Shown piece by piece: positions 21,160 through 31,300 of a stretch of 64,000 nt of DNA; position 1 is the first letter of the stretch; each line of letters opens with the position of its first letter. The translations under genes were made by a program, and so were the position numbers. The stretch covers positions 19,824,200 through 19,888,199 of the forward strand of contig OZ024724.1 of NCBI GenBank assembly GCA_964016875.1. The letters run 5' to 3'. Source of the stretch: Fallopia convolvulus (Eukaryota; Streptophyta; Magnoliopsida; Caryophyllales; Polygonaceae). The notes beneath the pieces were generated by a model that saw only the letters and a program-made list of their open reading frames with translations, had not been told where the DNA came from and made no database searches.

Positions 21160-22570
21160 AAAGAGATTTGAAATCAATTAGGCGCTTAATGAAAAAAATA
21201 AGCGCTAAACCCAAATTTACCCTAATTAATTGGGCGCTAAACCCACATCGACTTGCTGCCTTTAGTCCATCACCATTCTCTTGCTCTCCAATTTCTCCAT
21301 CTTCTGCAATTTATCTCGCTCTCACATCCGGCTGCCTGCAATCTCATCTCTCCGCCCGATTTCTCCATCATCCTTCCGTCCTTTCGTCGGTAAGCTTCCG
21401 ACATCTGTTTTTGGTTGAACCCTTGTCGTCTGAAGTCGGTTGTTTTCAGTGTTGGTGCTGGGTTCGTAAAAATTTTGGGGATGAATTATACAGTTTGGTA
21501 GGAGCTTAATCATAGGGCTAGTCGGTTTTGTTTTCGGGTCGGGTTTTGGGTGCGTTGTTTGGCTCACAGACGCATGACTGTTGGGGCGTTGATTTGTTGG
21601 GTCAGTCGGTGTCAATCCTTGTTCAAGGTGGGAGGGGTTACGAGTTTGGGAATTTTGTTTATTGGTTAATAGGAATTGGAGTTAATTAAGTTTGGGTACT
21701 AGTTAGAAACCGGTAGATTAATCAATTAGTTAAGAAAAGTGAATCGATTATCTTTGTTGAGTTAGGCTAATTAGTAATGCAGGTTGGTTAGTGGTGAATA
21801 AGAAAAGTGAATTGATCATCTTCGGCTCAGTTGCTTTCGATTTATTTTCTGATTGATCTGGTTTTACAGTTACTATTTTGAGTTTTCTAGAGCTTTTAAT
21901 GTTAAGGTTTCTGATCTGGTTTCTAGGGCTCTTACTGTTAGTAATTGCACGTTGATTGATCTGGTTTTATTGTGTACTTATTTTGTTGTATGTTGAGGCT
22001 GATCTGGTTTCTTGGGATTTTACTGCCACATAATTGCAGGTTGATTGATCTAGTATATATGCTTGTGATTTCCGATTTGTTTGTCTAAAACCATAAATCT
22101 GGTTCTTGTTGTTCCTATTGTTTGTTGGAACTTAACTGAATTGTTCATTTAGCTAGAATTCAGCTTCAAAAATTCAACTATTATTCCTTCAATTTCAGAA
22201 TTCTGATGTTCATTTTGTTAATATTCCTTTAATTTTAGAATTCTGATGTTCATTCAGCTATTATTGCTTCAATTTCAGAATCAAACAAAATCTTGTTAGA
22301 AATATGAATCAGAACTAATTCTGATGTTCATTTTGTGCACTTGGGCATCTAAGAAGCATCATAGCTATGGTGTACAAAAAATTGTTGATTAACATTGAAG
22401 TTACTGATCCTTTGCTAATCTATGTGAAACCTAATTTTGTATTTTTAAAATTGATGATTCTAAATTTAAATGCTATTTATTCTTATGTAAACAGGTTGAC
22501 AATAATGTTTATAGAGAGACATTTGATTTTGAAGGCTCACAAATGGGAACTGAGGGTGGATTAGGACTTG
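21160..22570 (+). other. Exon/intron-like segment inside the CACTA element (leader plus intron)
   Basis: A CT- and CA-rich leader (21240-21390) with an open frame leads to a consensus donor TCG|GTAAGCTT at about 21389. It is followed by ~1.1 kb of T-rich intron-like sequence with many CTGATCTGGTTT phrases and an acceptor-like AACAG at about 22491-22495. This looks like a gene's 5' UTR and first intron, either the transposon's own leader or a captured host piece. No protein domain was recognised. GCGCTAAACCCA occurs twice (21203, 21233). Confidence 0.35.
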
Positions 22571-23309
22571 ATGTTATATCAAGTTTAACTACTGAAAGTA
22601 CTACTATTTTTCGTTTACCGCTTCTTGGTCAGTCATTGCTTTGTTGCTTAATACTTTCAGAGAGCATGGTCTTTGCACCTGAAAAAGTGAACAAAATTTG
22701 AAAAATTCTTACCTTCATAATTAGGGGAATCCAAACCTCCATTTAATTCTATATAAAGGAAAACAAGTTTCATATTCTATTAATGTTATTTTTGCAAGTA
22801 ATTCAAGTGCTTGGATCTTGTACTGCTCGTGACTGGCTTATTTGCACTTTGGTCTTGTTTGCTTGAGTTAATTGAGTTGATTTTGATTGTCATGCCTTTG
22901 GTGATCATGTGATCTCTAATATCCTTGAATAAACATGCCATCAGATGTTGTTTGATTTAATTGGATTGTTAATTAAGTGCTAATTTCATAATTGGAAAAC
23001 TTTTGCTGTAAAATGTCATCTCAAGCCTTGTAATTTTTGAGATGAGTAACTTATTGTTAATTACCACTTGTTTGTTTTTTTAGTATTCTTTTTTATATTA
23101 ATATTGTAGTATTCTTTTTTCTTGATATTTTGTAAGCTTTATAATATTTTTATAAAGTTTTCTTGCTAAAACATTTCTTATATCGACCATAATACATTTT
23201 CTCACTAAAGGATTCATTTAGCAATAAAATATAATTTAATGATGTTAGGTAGGGAAATAACGAGGAATAACTTTCTGGCTAAAAACTATATTTAGAGATG
23301 ATAAAAGTA
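22571..23309. other. CACTA interior without a gene
   Basis: Ordinary AT-rich, T-rich sequence resembling intron or UTR. Near 23230-23300 subterminal-like phrases (GGGAAATAACGAGGAATAAC, CTGGCTAAAAAC) appear, marking the inner edge of the right end before the LTR insertion. Confidence 0.4.
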
Positions 23310-23314
23310 ATTCC

Positions 23315-24055
23315 TGATGAAACCCGAAATAACGGCTACGCTACGAGATAAGAAATAATATTATTATATTTGAGTGCAAACACTTGCTCCTTTATTTATG
23401 ATTTTTTCGTGGTTGCGAGGTTACAAACCTACGAGGTTGATGTACAACTTCGAGAATCACACCTAGACCTCCTACCAGGTTCCGAGATCGCACTTATCGT
23501 TGCGAGGTCGATTCTAGGGCGAGGTAGATTTGAGGATATGAGGTAGGGAGTTTTGTGAGTTTCTGTAGCGAGGTTTTAGGCGTGAGCGAGGTCCTTGTGC
23601 AACTTTGGGGTCTTTCTGTGGGTTTTTCCTATCTGTAGCGAGGTCCTTTGACGATGTTCCTATCACGTCGATCTTTAATTAGCAAGAGGGTTCTTGAGTT
23701 CAAGTGGTTTTTCGACCCCCTCTTCCTACGAGGTTCTTCTCTATTTATAGAGAATTGGGGGGCTGAATTTAGGTCCATGTTCGATGTGGGATACTCGAAA
23801 TAAGGGCTTTTGATTGGTCCGTGAGTGAGGCCACTTGTGATTGGTTTGGGAGTGAGGTTGTCGGTGATTGGTTCGAGCGGGCGGGCGCATTAGCAGAGTC
23901 GGTGACGAGGTCGAGACCTCGTCCCGGGATGTTTGAGAGACCTCGCATTCGTCGGGAGTTTTGTTTTTAAATAACCACGTGGACGTGGGTCCCCAACTTG
24001 CCTATGGGGGTCCTCCTGGGCCCACTTTTTGCTTTTACTGTTTTGGACATCATCA
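23315..24055. mobile_element. Solo LTR, 741 bp, with 5 bp TSD, nested in the CACTA
   Basis: Starts TGATGAAACCCG, ends GGACATCATCA, and is flanked by ATTCC on both sides (23310-23314 and 24056-24060). It is much richer in GC (many GAGGT, CGAGGTC) than the host CACTA. It holds a TATA-like CTATTTATAGAG at about 23742. No internal region is present, so it is a solo LTR left by LTR-LTR recombination or a very short LTR element. Confidence 0.88.
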
Positions 24056-24060
24056 ATTCC

Positions 24061-24575
24061 TACACCAACAAATTAATTTTGTCGTTAAAAAGTGCTTGTA
24101 CCGAGAAAACATTTTCTCGTTAAAAAGGGTATATATAACGATGAATTTGATTTTCTCGATAAAAAGTACATATCTCGAGATAAAAAAAAGTGTCGCTAAT
24201 ATTATTTTAAATATTTTTATTATATTATTTTAATTACAAGACATTTTTAACGAGGAAATAAAAGTATTAGCGAGAAAATTTATTTGGTCGACAATAATAT
24301 TTAACGACCATTGTCTAATCCTTCATCTTATTTGGCAACGAAATTGTATACCTTTTTGCGAGAAAATTAATTGTCGCGAAATTATAATCCCGAGAAAAAT
24401 TATTATCATCGCGAAAAGTTTTTTCCGAGAAAATATTTTTTTCCTCGTTGAAACCCTTCCTTGACGAGCTTTCTGCGACGAACTTGCGAGGAAATTAATT
24501 TCCTCGCCAAACACCTTTAGCGACAAAATCTCCACTTTTAGCGAGAAAACTTTTTCTTGCTAAAACACTTTTCTG
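24061..24575. repeat. Right subterminal repeat region of the CACTA element
   Basis: Repeated GCGAGAAAATT, CCGAGAAAA, CTCGTTAAAA and TTTAGCGACAAAATC motifs in both orientations up to the terminal inverted repeat at 24568-24583. Confidence 0.85.
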
Positions 24576-24586
24576 TTGTAGTGATA

Positions 24587-24850
24587 AGACACTTTTTTTT
24601 ATCGACTTTGTCTTAGATATGTATGAAAACTAACTTTATGTACATCAAAATTAATTGTTTGTGCATTAATTTTTTGATGCACGTTATGCATCGATTTTGA
24701 ACTATTTTAATATTTTTTTTACCTTATTTATGTGCATGAATTAGGTTTTTGCTTGTAATTTAGTTAGTTTTAATATAGATACCATTAGTTTCGATGCATA
24801 TGCATGAATAATACTATGTACTTTTCGGTTATTTTGATGCACATGTTCGA
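24587..24850. repeat. ~230 bp tandem repeat, right part
   Basis: Continuation of the array at 16380-16731: TTTGTGCATTAATTTTTTGA, GTGCATGAATT, AGTTAGTTTTAATATAGATA and TTGATGCACATG. Joining 16731 to 24587 restores a unit that matches the copy at about 16459. Confidence 0.7.
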
Positions 24851-25308
24851 GCAATGTTGGGAAGTCCCATGTTGATAAAAAAATAAGTCTCACCAATCTT
24901 TCTACCACTAGGTTGAGCCGGTTGGTGTAAGCCGATTTACCTAATTTATACACATTGTCGGCTAGTCTATGAATCCGGAGTTTACCGGCAGTGGCGGATC
25001 CAGGATCGCCTGGATGGGGGGCAAATTTCAACAAGCATAGTAGTAAGAAAAGCTTAATAATTACTAAATAGTTAATTAATTAATAAATAATTACCTTTAA
25101 ATCTACCAATATTGAAAACCCTAAGTAGCAAATGCCCAATCCCAATTTCTCTTGCTCAAAAACCCTCGTTGAGGAGCAGCGAGTCACGGCCTTACACAAC
25201 CGTTGAGACGGCGTCGGCGCCTCGGCGGTGGTCGGCTCAAGCATCAAGCCAAGGAGGGTTTACTGACCTCACTCGAATAAAGGTCGAAGGCCTCGACAGT
25301 GGAACGTC

Positions 25309-25385
25309 CGTTTTTTTTTAAGAAATGAGCTACTAGATTATTACATAGCCAAAACTAGGATGCCCATACAATACAAGGCCACCTA
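25309..25385 (-). mobile_element. Short poly-A retrosequence insertion with 11 bp TSD
   Basis: A ~77 bp insert beginning with T9 on the plus strand (poly-A on minus) and flanked by AGTGGAACGTC at 25298-25308 and 25386-25396. This fits a very short 5'-truncated LINE or SINE fragment. The source family is not identified. Confidence 0.7.
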
Positions 25386-25460
25386 AGTGGAACGTCGGAT
25401 TTTTGTCTCAACTCTACGTTGAATAATTTGATTTGGACCAATTGGAGCTTTTCTTTTGAT

Positions 25461-28400
25461 CACTGTTCTAAAAAACGCCCTAGGCGGCCGCCTAGGCGCT
25501 GGGCGTTAGGGCACCGACCCGATTATGGCATAGGCGGACAGACTGGGCGGTTTGGGATCTGGTCGGGCGTCTGGGCGGGTCTAGGCGGGTCTGGGCGGAT
25601 CTGGGCGGGATTTAAACGGGTTGGGCGGGCTAGGCGTTAGGCGGGCTAGGGTTAAAAAAAATTGAACTTCAATTCACGGGCTTGGATTTTTACTTCTGCT
25701 TTCACGATTGTTCCTTCCTCCTCTCTCGTTCATTGACCAGAAACGGCGGGCCTCAATCTCGTCACCATCGGCGAATTGCTTTGCTGAATTGCCGTCAATC
25801 TCGTCACCACCGGCGGGCGTCAATCTCGTCACCACTCACCTCGCCGGCGAGAACTCCTTGAAACCGAAACCAGTCCAGCACTCCAGGCTCCAGCCCTCGC
25901 TTGTTGTTCGCTGAAACCAGTCGAAACCAGTCCTGCGTCTCCAGTCCAGCGTGGCAGCGTGACAGCGTCGCACACTCGCACCGGCACTCCCAATCCAGCC
26001 CTCGCCGAAACCAGTCAAGCGTCGCACTCCCAAGTCCCAATCCAGTCGAGCATCGGTCCAGCCTTCCAGCGCACGCCTGCTGCAGCAGCTCCGCGCCTCC
26101 GCTTGTATCGCACTCCCCTTTTCTTTTGGTTGGTAATCAGAACCGAATTATGAATGTTGAATATTTGTTCCTCTGAAATCTGAATATCTTGCTAAAGTGT
26201 CTTGAGCAATTGAGCTACTTGCATTTGTGATTATGAATTTATGATTTATGGATTGAACTCATCAATTGTCTTGCTGAATTGTTGTTGTGTACTTGTGTGC
26301 CTTCGTGTCTTGCTATTCTTTTGCAACTCAGATTGTGAATTGCTGTTTTTTTTTTCCAATGAGATTGTGAATTGCTGTTTTTTTGTGTAAATTAGTAACT
26401 AATATTGTGAATTGCTCATTCTTTTGCAACTTGCATTTGAATTGAGCGTGTAGCATACTAGCATTGCACTTGAATTGGGAATTAGCATTATTGCTGAATT
26501 TTTGTCAACTGAGATTGTGAATTGCTATTTGTTTTGTATATCAGTAGCTAAACTAAGTTTATAGCCTATAGGAAATTGTCAACTGAGATTATGAGGATTG
26601 TAAATTTCTGTTTTTTTAACTCAAGTAAATAAACCGAGTTTATATGAAATTGCTAAATTATTGTGAACTTTGTTTGTTAATTTTTTATAGGGAATTTAAT
26701 GTCTTCATCAATGGCTTCTAATTCCGATACAACGACTTCTACCACTTCTACAAAATTGAAGCGGAATAGTGATGATGTTGGATGGGACTTTGGAATCCTA
26801 TCTAATCCCATGGACCCGGACAAATGGAAATGCATCAAATGTGGGAGAGAGTTTAGTGGGGGAGTTAACCGAATCAAGCAACACATTGCCGGCAAAAGAG
26901 GAAATATTGCATCGTGTAAGAAGGCTTCAAATGAAGACCAAGAACGATGCAAGAATGCGCTTGAGGCCGTGAAAAAGAAAAAGAAGGCATTGAAAGAAGC
27001 TAGTGATAACGTTGTAAGTGAAGTTGAACTTGATGAGTATGAAGAAATTGAATGTCTTGAAGGTCAAAACACCAAAAGGCCACCTCGTTCTCTCGGATCA
27101 TTGGATAGATTTGTTGCAAAAATCAATGTTGATGACCCCTCTTTGAGTGAAAGCCAAAGAAAAAGACAACAAAGCATGAATGATGTTCTCTTCAAAGAAC
27201 GAACTCATCAAGTGCATCAATACTTGGCTAGGTGGATGTATTCGCATGGTGTTGCTTTTAATGCGGTGGACAATGATGACTTTAAGAGATTTGTTGAGGC
27301 GGTTGGACAATTTGGCCCCGGTTACCAACCACCAACTCAATATCAACTTAGAGAGCCTCTCTTGAATGAAGAAGTTGATAGGATGAAGACATTACTCAAG
27401 GTTCAAGAGAATGAGTGGGAAACAAATGGGTGCTCTATCATGACCGATGCTTGGAGTGATAGGACTAGGAGAAGCATTATGAACATGTGTGTGAATTCTC
27501 GAAGTGGGACCGCTTTTCTTGAGTCCAAAGAAGCTTCATTAGATTCACATACCGGCCAATACATATTTGATTATGTGGATGAGTGCATTGATAAAGTTGG
27601 TGAAAAAAATGTGGTGCAAGTAGTGACCGACAATGCTTCGAACAACATGGCGGCCTCAAACTTGTTGCTTGAAAAAAGACCTCAAATCTTTTGGACTCCA
27701 TGTGCTACTCATACTATGAATCTTATGCTTGAAGGCATCGGTAAGCTCCCTCTTTTCAAAAATGCAATTACAAAAGCCAAGAGTTTTACCGTCTTTGTCT
27801 ACTCTCACCACAAGACTTTGGCATTGATGAGGAATCGTACGAAAAGAAATATAATTCGACCCGGAGTGACTAGGTTTGCCACCGCTTTCTTGACATTGCA
27901 AAGCTTACTTGATAAGAAAGAGGAGTTGAGGCAAATGATGAACTCTAAGGATTGGGAAGACACTAAATGGTCTAAGAGCAAAAAGGGAAAAGCCGCTTAT
28001 TCTACTATAGTTCAACCGGCCTTTTGGAATGGTGTGACTACTTGCTTGAAGGTATTTACACCCTTGGTTAAAGTGCTTAGACTTGTTGATGGAGATGTGA
28101 AACCGGGCATGGGCTTTGTTTATGGTGAGTTGAAAAGGGCAAAAGAAGAAATCAAAGAGGCTTTGAAGCATAAAGAGGAGAGGTATAAACCTATACTTGA
28201 CATAATAAATGCAAAGGGAAAGGGGCGTGTTGATACTCCACTTCACTTGACGGCTTACTTGTTGAATCCGTATTACTACTACAATACCGGTTCTTCATTG
28301 TCAACCGATGAGAATGATGCTATTATGGATGCGGTCTTTAAATGTATGTAGCGATTTTATCCGGATTTGGATACACAAAATAAAGTGATAAATGTGGAGT

Positions 28401-29568
28401 TGGGGAAATACAAGAGTCGGGAAGGAGCATTTGGAAGAGCTTTGGCGACAAAAGGGTGTGAGCAAAATGATGATGACTATGATCCGGGTATGATTATCTC
28501 CCTCCTTTAGTCTTTTTTTTTTATAGATTTATAACTTTTATGTAATAATCTCATATTAATTCTAGTATTTTGATCTCTTCTTTTTAAATTTATAGTTATA
28601 TGGTGGTCTAATTATGACAATGGTGTACCTAATCTCCAAAAAGTTGCAAAGAGGATTCTTTCTTTAACAACAAGCTCATCCGGTTGTGAAAGAAATTGGA
28701 GTGTCTTTGAAGGGGTAATTGAATTCTTCTTACAAGATTATTATGTGAATGTGATGAATGATTATTTAGTACTTACAAATTGTTCATTTATTGTTTGAAG
28801 ATTCACACAAAGAAGAGGAATAGACTAGACACCACCCGAATGAGCAAGTTAGTGTATGTTCAATTCAATTCAAGATTGATGAACAAGAAAACGAGGAGAG
28901 TGAAAAAGGATGTGCTTGAAGCAAATGATTCTACTTATGCACAATCATGGATGGTTGATGGAGTAGGTGATGATGATGATGAGGAACATGAGGTAAATGA
29001 GGAGGTTGCACCGAGTCTTACTCCTACATGTGATATGGAGAGTGAAACACCGGGAGCAAATGATGAATTCCAACTAAGAAGGAGTGCTCGCCATATGCAA
29101 GAAGTGAGGGAGCCCGAAGAAGATGATTTTGTATCCGATGGCACCGAAGATGAGGGAGATGATGAAGAGTTTGAGTTTGAGTCGGACAAGGAGTATAATA
29201 TTGAAGACTATGGCAATGAAGAGATGGAAGACTAGTATTTTGTGTTGATGAAGAGTTAGACTATATGAAGTTATGAACTATCTAGTATTTTGTGTTTATG
29301 AGATATTATATTTCTAGCCTGTGGATTTTATGGAATTATGGGATAATTAATTAGCATATGAAGTTTATGGTATGAGGTATCTTATATCTTATTTGAAATC
29401 ATGATTTATCATTTTAATATATAGATTAGAGATTTTCAACAATAGGACAGGTGTAAAATATAAGAAAATAACTAATATCGTCTAAATCCGCCTAGGCCCC
29501 GCCTAACCGCCTAGGCGCTAGGCCCCCACTCACCGCCTAGCTCCCGCCTAGCATTTTTTAGAACACTG
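25461..29568 (+). mobile_element. Inner hAT transposon, 4,108 bp, with transposase gene
   Basis: The left end CACTGTTCTAAAAAACGC and right end (reverse complement CAGTGTTCTAAAAAATGC) are inverted repeats with two mismatches, flanked by the 8 bp TSD CTTTTGAT (25453-25460, 29569-29576). Subterminal regions at both ends are packed with GGCG/CGCC boxes (CCGCCTAGGCGC, CTAGGCGGG), the likely transposase-binding sites. The transposase gene is at 26699-29235. The 1.1 kb 5' of it (25640-26698) is leader and probable 5' UTR/intron, with a repeated phrase ATTGTGAATTGCT. All parts for mobility are present apart from one stop codon in the transposase. Confidence 0.96.
26699..29235 (+). pseudogene. hAT transposase (BED zinc finger, DUF659, hAT dimerisation), one in-frame stop
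   Basis: Cuts and rejoins the ends of its element in the nucleus. Exons: 26699-28487, 28596-28714 and 28801-29235; GT/AG introns of 108 and 86 bp keep frame. Domains: BED-type zinc finger at residues 42-75 (C45, C48, H62, C73); DUF659 core with TDAWSD near 249 and TDNASN near 310, then CATHTMNLML; helical middle; hAT dimerisation block WWSNYDNGVPNLQKVAKRIL through SGCERNWSVFEGIHTKKRNR; and a strongly acidic C-terminal tail of ~100 residues. The TDAW and TDNA aspartates and the glutamate of CERNW are good candidates for the catalytic triad. A TAG at 28349-28351 (after KCM, before RFYPD) breaks an otherwise open ~780-residue frame; family relatives continue through this point. A truncated 550-residue product would lack the dimerisation domain. 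Confidence 0.93.
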
Positions 29569-30028
29569 CTTTTGATCAATTTCTATTTCTTTTTTTTTTT
29601 AAGAAAATCAAAAATGAGTTGGACATTGGAGTATTGGACAATGTGAAACGATGCGTTTCAATTAAAAAGAGTCAACACTTTCAATTTTTTTAAAAAGAAA
29701 AATAAAAACAATTGCCCAGTAACTTATCTAAACAGTGCGTTTCAGTGTTTCATCTTCAACATCATACCCTTTCTTTATTCAGATCGATCTGCATCTGTGT
29801 TTCAATGTTCAGATCTGCATCTGCGCCTCCATTCCGCGGCTCCGTCCTCCTGCTGCCTGCAACTCGCCGACTCCAGTGCCTCGCGCTTCCCACGCCCTTG
29901 CCCCTCCGCCCACTGCCCCGAGTCTGCCCCGGTGCCCGACGGCTATTCCACTACTCCTAAAAAATTTTCCGACGAACGGGGGGCAAGTACCCACCCATGC
30001 ACCCCCTAAATCCGCCACTATTTACCGG

Positions 30029-31011
30029 CCACCAATTGCCGATCCCTTGTTAAAAAAAAATATACTAAAATATTTCCGCACACCAGGGACATAAACTAGT
30101 AAATAATTTTGGGCAACCAAAAAAGAATTTGACCAAGAAAAATCGCCCTTCGTGCACGGTCAAAACTCAAAAATTTGACGGAAAACAGAGAAACATAGTT
30201 CGCGACTGGAGGAGGGAGCTGTGAATTGTGGTATGGATTTTCCCTTTCTTGCATTTGTTTTTGCTTTCAGTTACAAAATCATTCTCTTTTGGGTTTTCCA
30301 GGATTTGTTATGTCTGATTTGCGAAAAGTGCAAGGTTTCGATGATTCTGATGAATTCTTCTTCGATTCAGCTTGTGACTAGGGCGCTTGATGCTTTTCTC
30401 CGCTCTATGATTAGGGCGCTTGGTTATGTGAAGTTGCAGAATAACAAGGGGGTGAGCGATCGGTTTCTTTGACGGCTAACATGAAAAACTGCGATTATCC
30501 GGAATGGACGGAAACGGACCACACTATCCTGCAGTTACTACTAGTAGGATGAAATAAGTCGTGTTACTCATCGAGTTTTCTTTGTTGAATACTTTGCCGA
30601 TTTTATGTTTTCCTTGTTCCGTTCTTTCTTTGTGTTTTTTTTTGGGTAATATCTTGGTTGATTGGACGCCATTACATGCTGTGAAGTATCTTAGGTACTT
30701 AGAATGTTCATATTGCTCAATAAAGCTGGAAAATTTGTGTAGTTCCCTGTCTGATATATTTAAAGGCTTTCTGTATATTTTTTTTGTTCAAACTCCTGAG
30801 CTTAGTGTATAATTGATGAATCTTCTTGTTATATAACCAATGCTGGAATTCACTTCCAAGCTCCTTTGTTACATATATAAAATTGTACAGTTCTACTTGA
30901 TAAAAGGATTTCAACAAACTCACAATTTCTTATGATCACCGATCCCACCATACATTTGTGTTTGGAACTTAATATATAACTTCTCTATGTCATCACCCAT
31001 GCCACTGCCAA
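30029..31011 (+). promoter_or_regulatory. Putative PEX13 upstream region and unlocated first exon
   Basis: The hAT insertion ends about 1.3 kb before the first recognisable PEX13 exon. The first PEX13 exon (a short N-terminal piece ending in phase 1) should be here, but I could not choose among several ATGs. An open stretch at 30221-30472 does not resemble PEX13. A donor-like GGG|GTGAGC occurs at 30451. From about 30560 the sequence is T-rich and intron-like. Confidence 0.4.
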
Positions 31012-31146
31012 GGCGTGTTTAGTAGACATGGTTATAATGTAAATCATGCTGATAAAGCCCGGAAAGGGAGTTGATAAGATATGTGATTAGATAATTAATA
31101 AGGTGATAAATGCCGATATGGGAACTGCATGTTACTAAACACGCCC
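31012..31146. mobile_element. Small Tourist-like MITE in the PEX13 first intron
   Basis: Left GGCGTGTTTAGTAGACATGG, right end reverse complement GGGCGTGTTTAGTAACATGC: ~135 bp with matching inverted ends. The interior has GATAA and TGATAAG phrases. The 3 bp flanks are AA-containing but not identical, so the superfamily call is tentative. Confidence 0.65.
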
Positions 31147-31300
31147 TAAGAATTGCCTATGATATTTTCCCATTACATAACATGCTTATAACTGAAGAGG
31201 CAATTGATGAGATGGATAAGTAATAAGGTGATAATTTACTGCTTTATATACTTTCTATTGATATGCCTGTGTATCTCTTTTTCTTCTCTTAATTAAGAAG

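Larger units (their letters stand above)
16732..24583. mobile_element. CACTA (En/Spm) transposon, 7,852 bp, non-autonomous
   Basis: Both ends have the identical 16 bp terminal inverted repeat CACTACAACAGAAAAG, flanked by the 3 bp TSD ATA (16729-16731 and 24584-24586). Both ends carry subterminal repeats on a TTTAGCGAGAAA / TCCTCGCTAAA theme, the usual transposase-binding layout. A neighbouring tandem-repeat unit at about 16459-16484 (ACATACGTAATAAGATACAC) shows the undisrupted form of the insertion point. No TnpA/TnpD-like coding region was found inside; the interior is AT-rich repeats, one exon-like segment and a nested solo LTR. It therefore depends on a transposase from elsewhere. Confidence 0.95.
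24989..30020. mobile_element. Outer hAT-type element, 5,032 bp including a nested hAT
   Basis: Left end CAGTGGCGGATCCAGG and right end (reverse complement) TAGTGGCGGATTTAGG form short imperfect terminal inverted repeats. The 8 bp TSD TTTACCGG lies at 24981-24988 and 30021-30028; 8 bp is the hAT hallmark. Without the nested 4,108 bp element and its 8 bp TSD, the original was about 916 bp and non-coding, so it was non-autonomous. The ends match the element at 47021-48984 (CAGGGGCGGAT..AG), which is similar in size once its own nested element is removed. Confidence 0.92.

Noticed and set aside
25804..26176. Overlapping ORFs on both strands in the inner hAT leader
   Set aside because: Repeated ACCAGTC/CCAGC words give open frames on both strands; no domain, and they precede the transposase start.
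28935..29189. Ser-rich minus-strand ORF
   Set aside because: Antisense shadow of the acidic GAT/GAA-rich tail of the transposase.
30221..30472. 83-residue ORF as PEX13 exon 1
   Set aside because: No similarity to a PEX13 N-terminus, and joining at GGG|GTGAGC gives the wrong phase for the exon at 31301.
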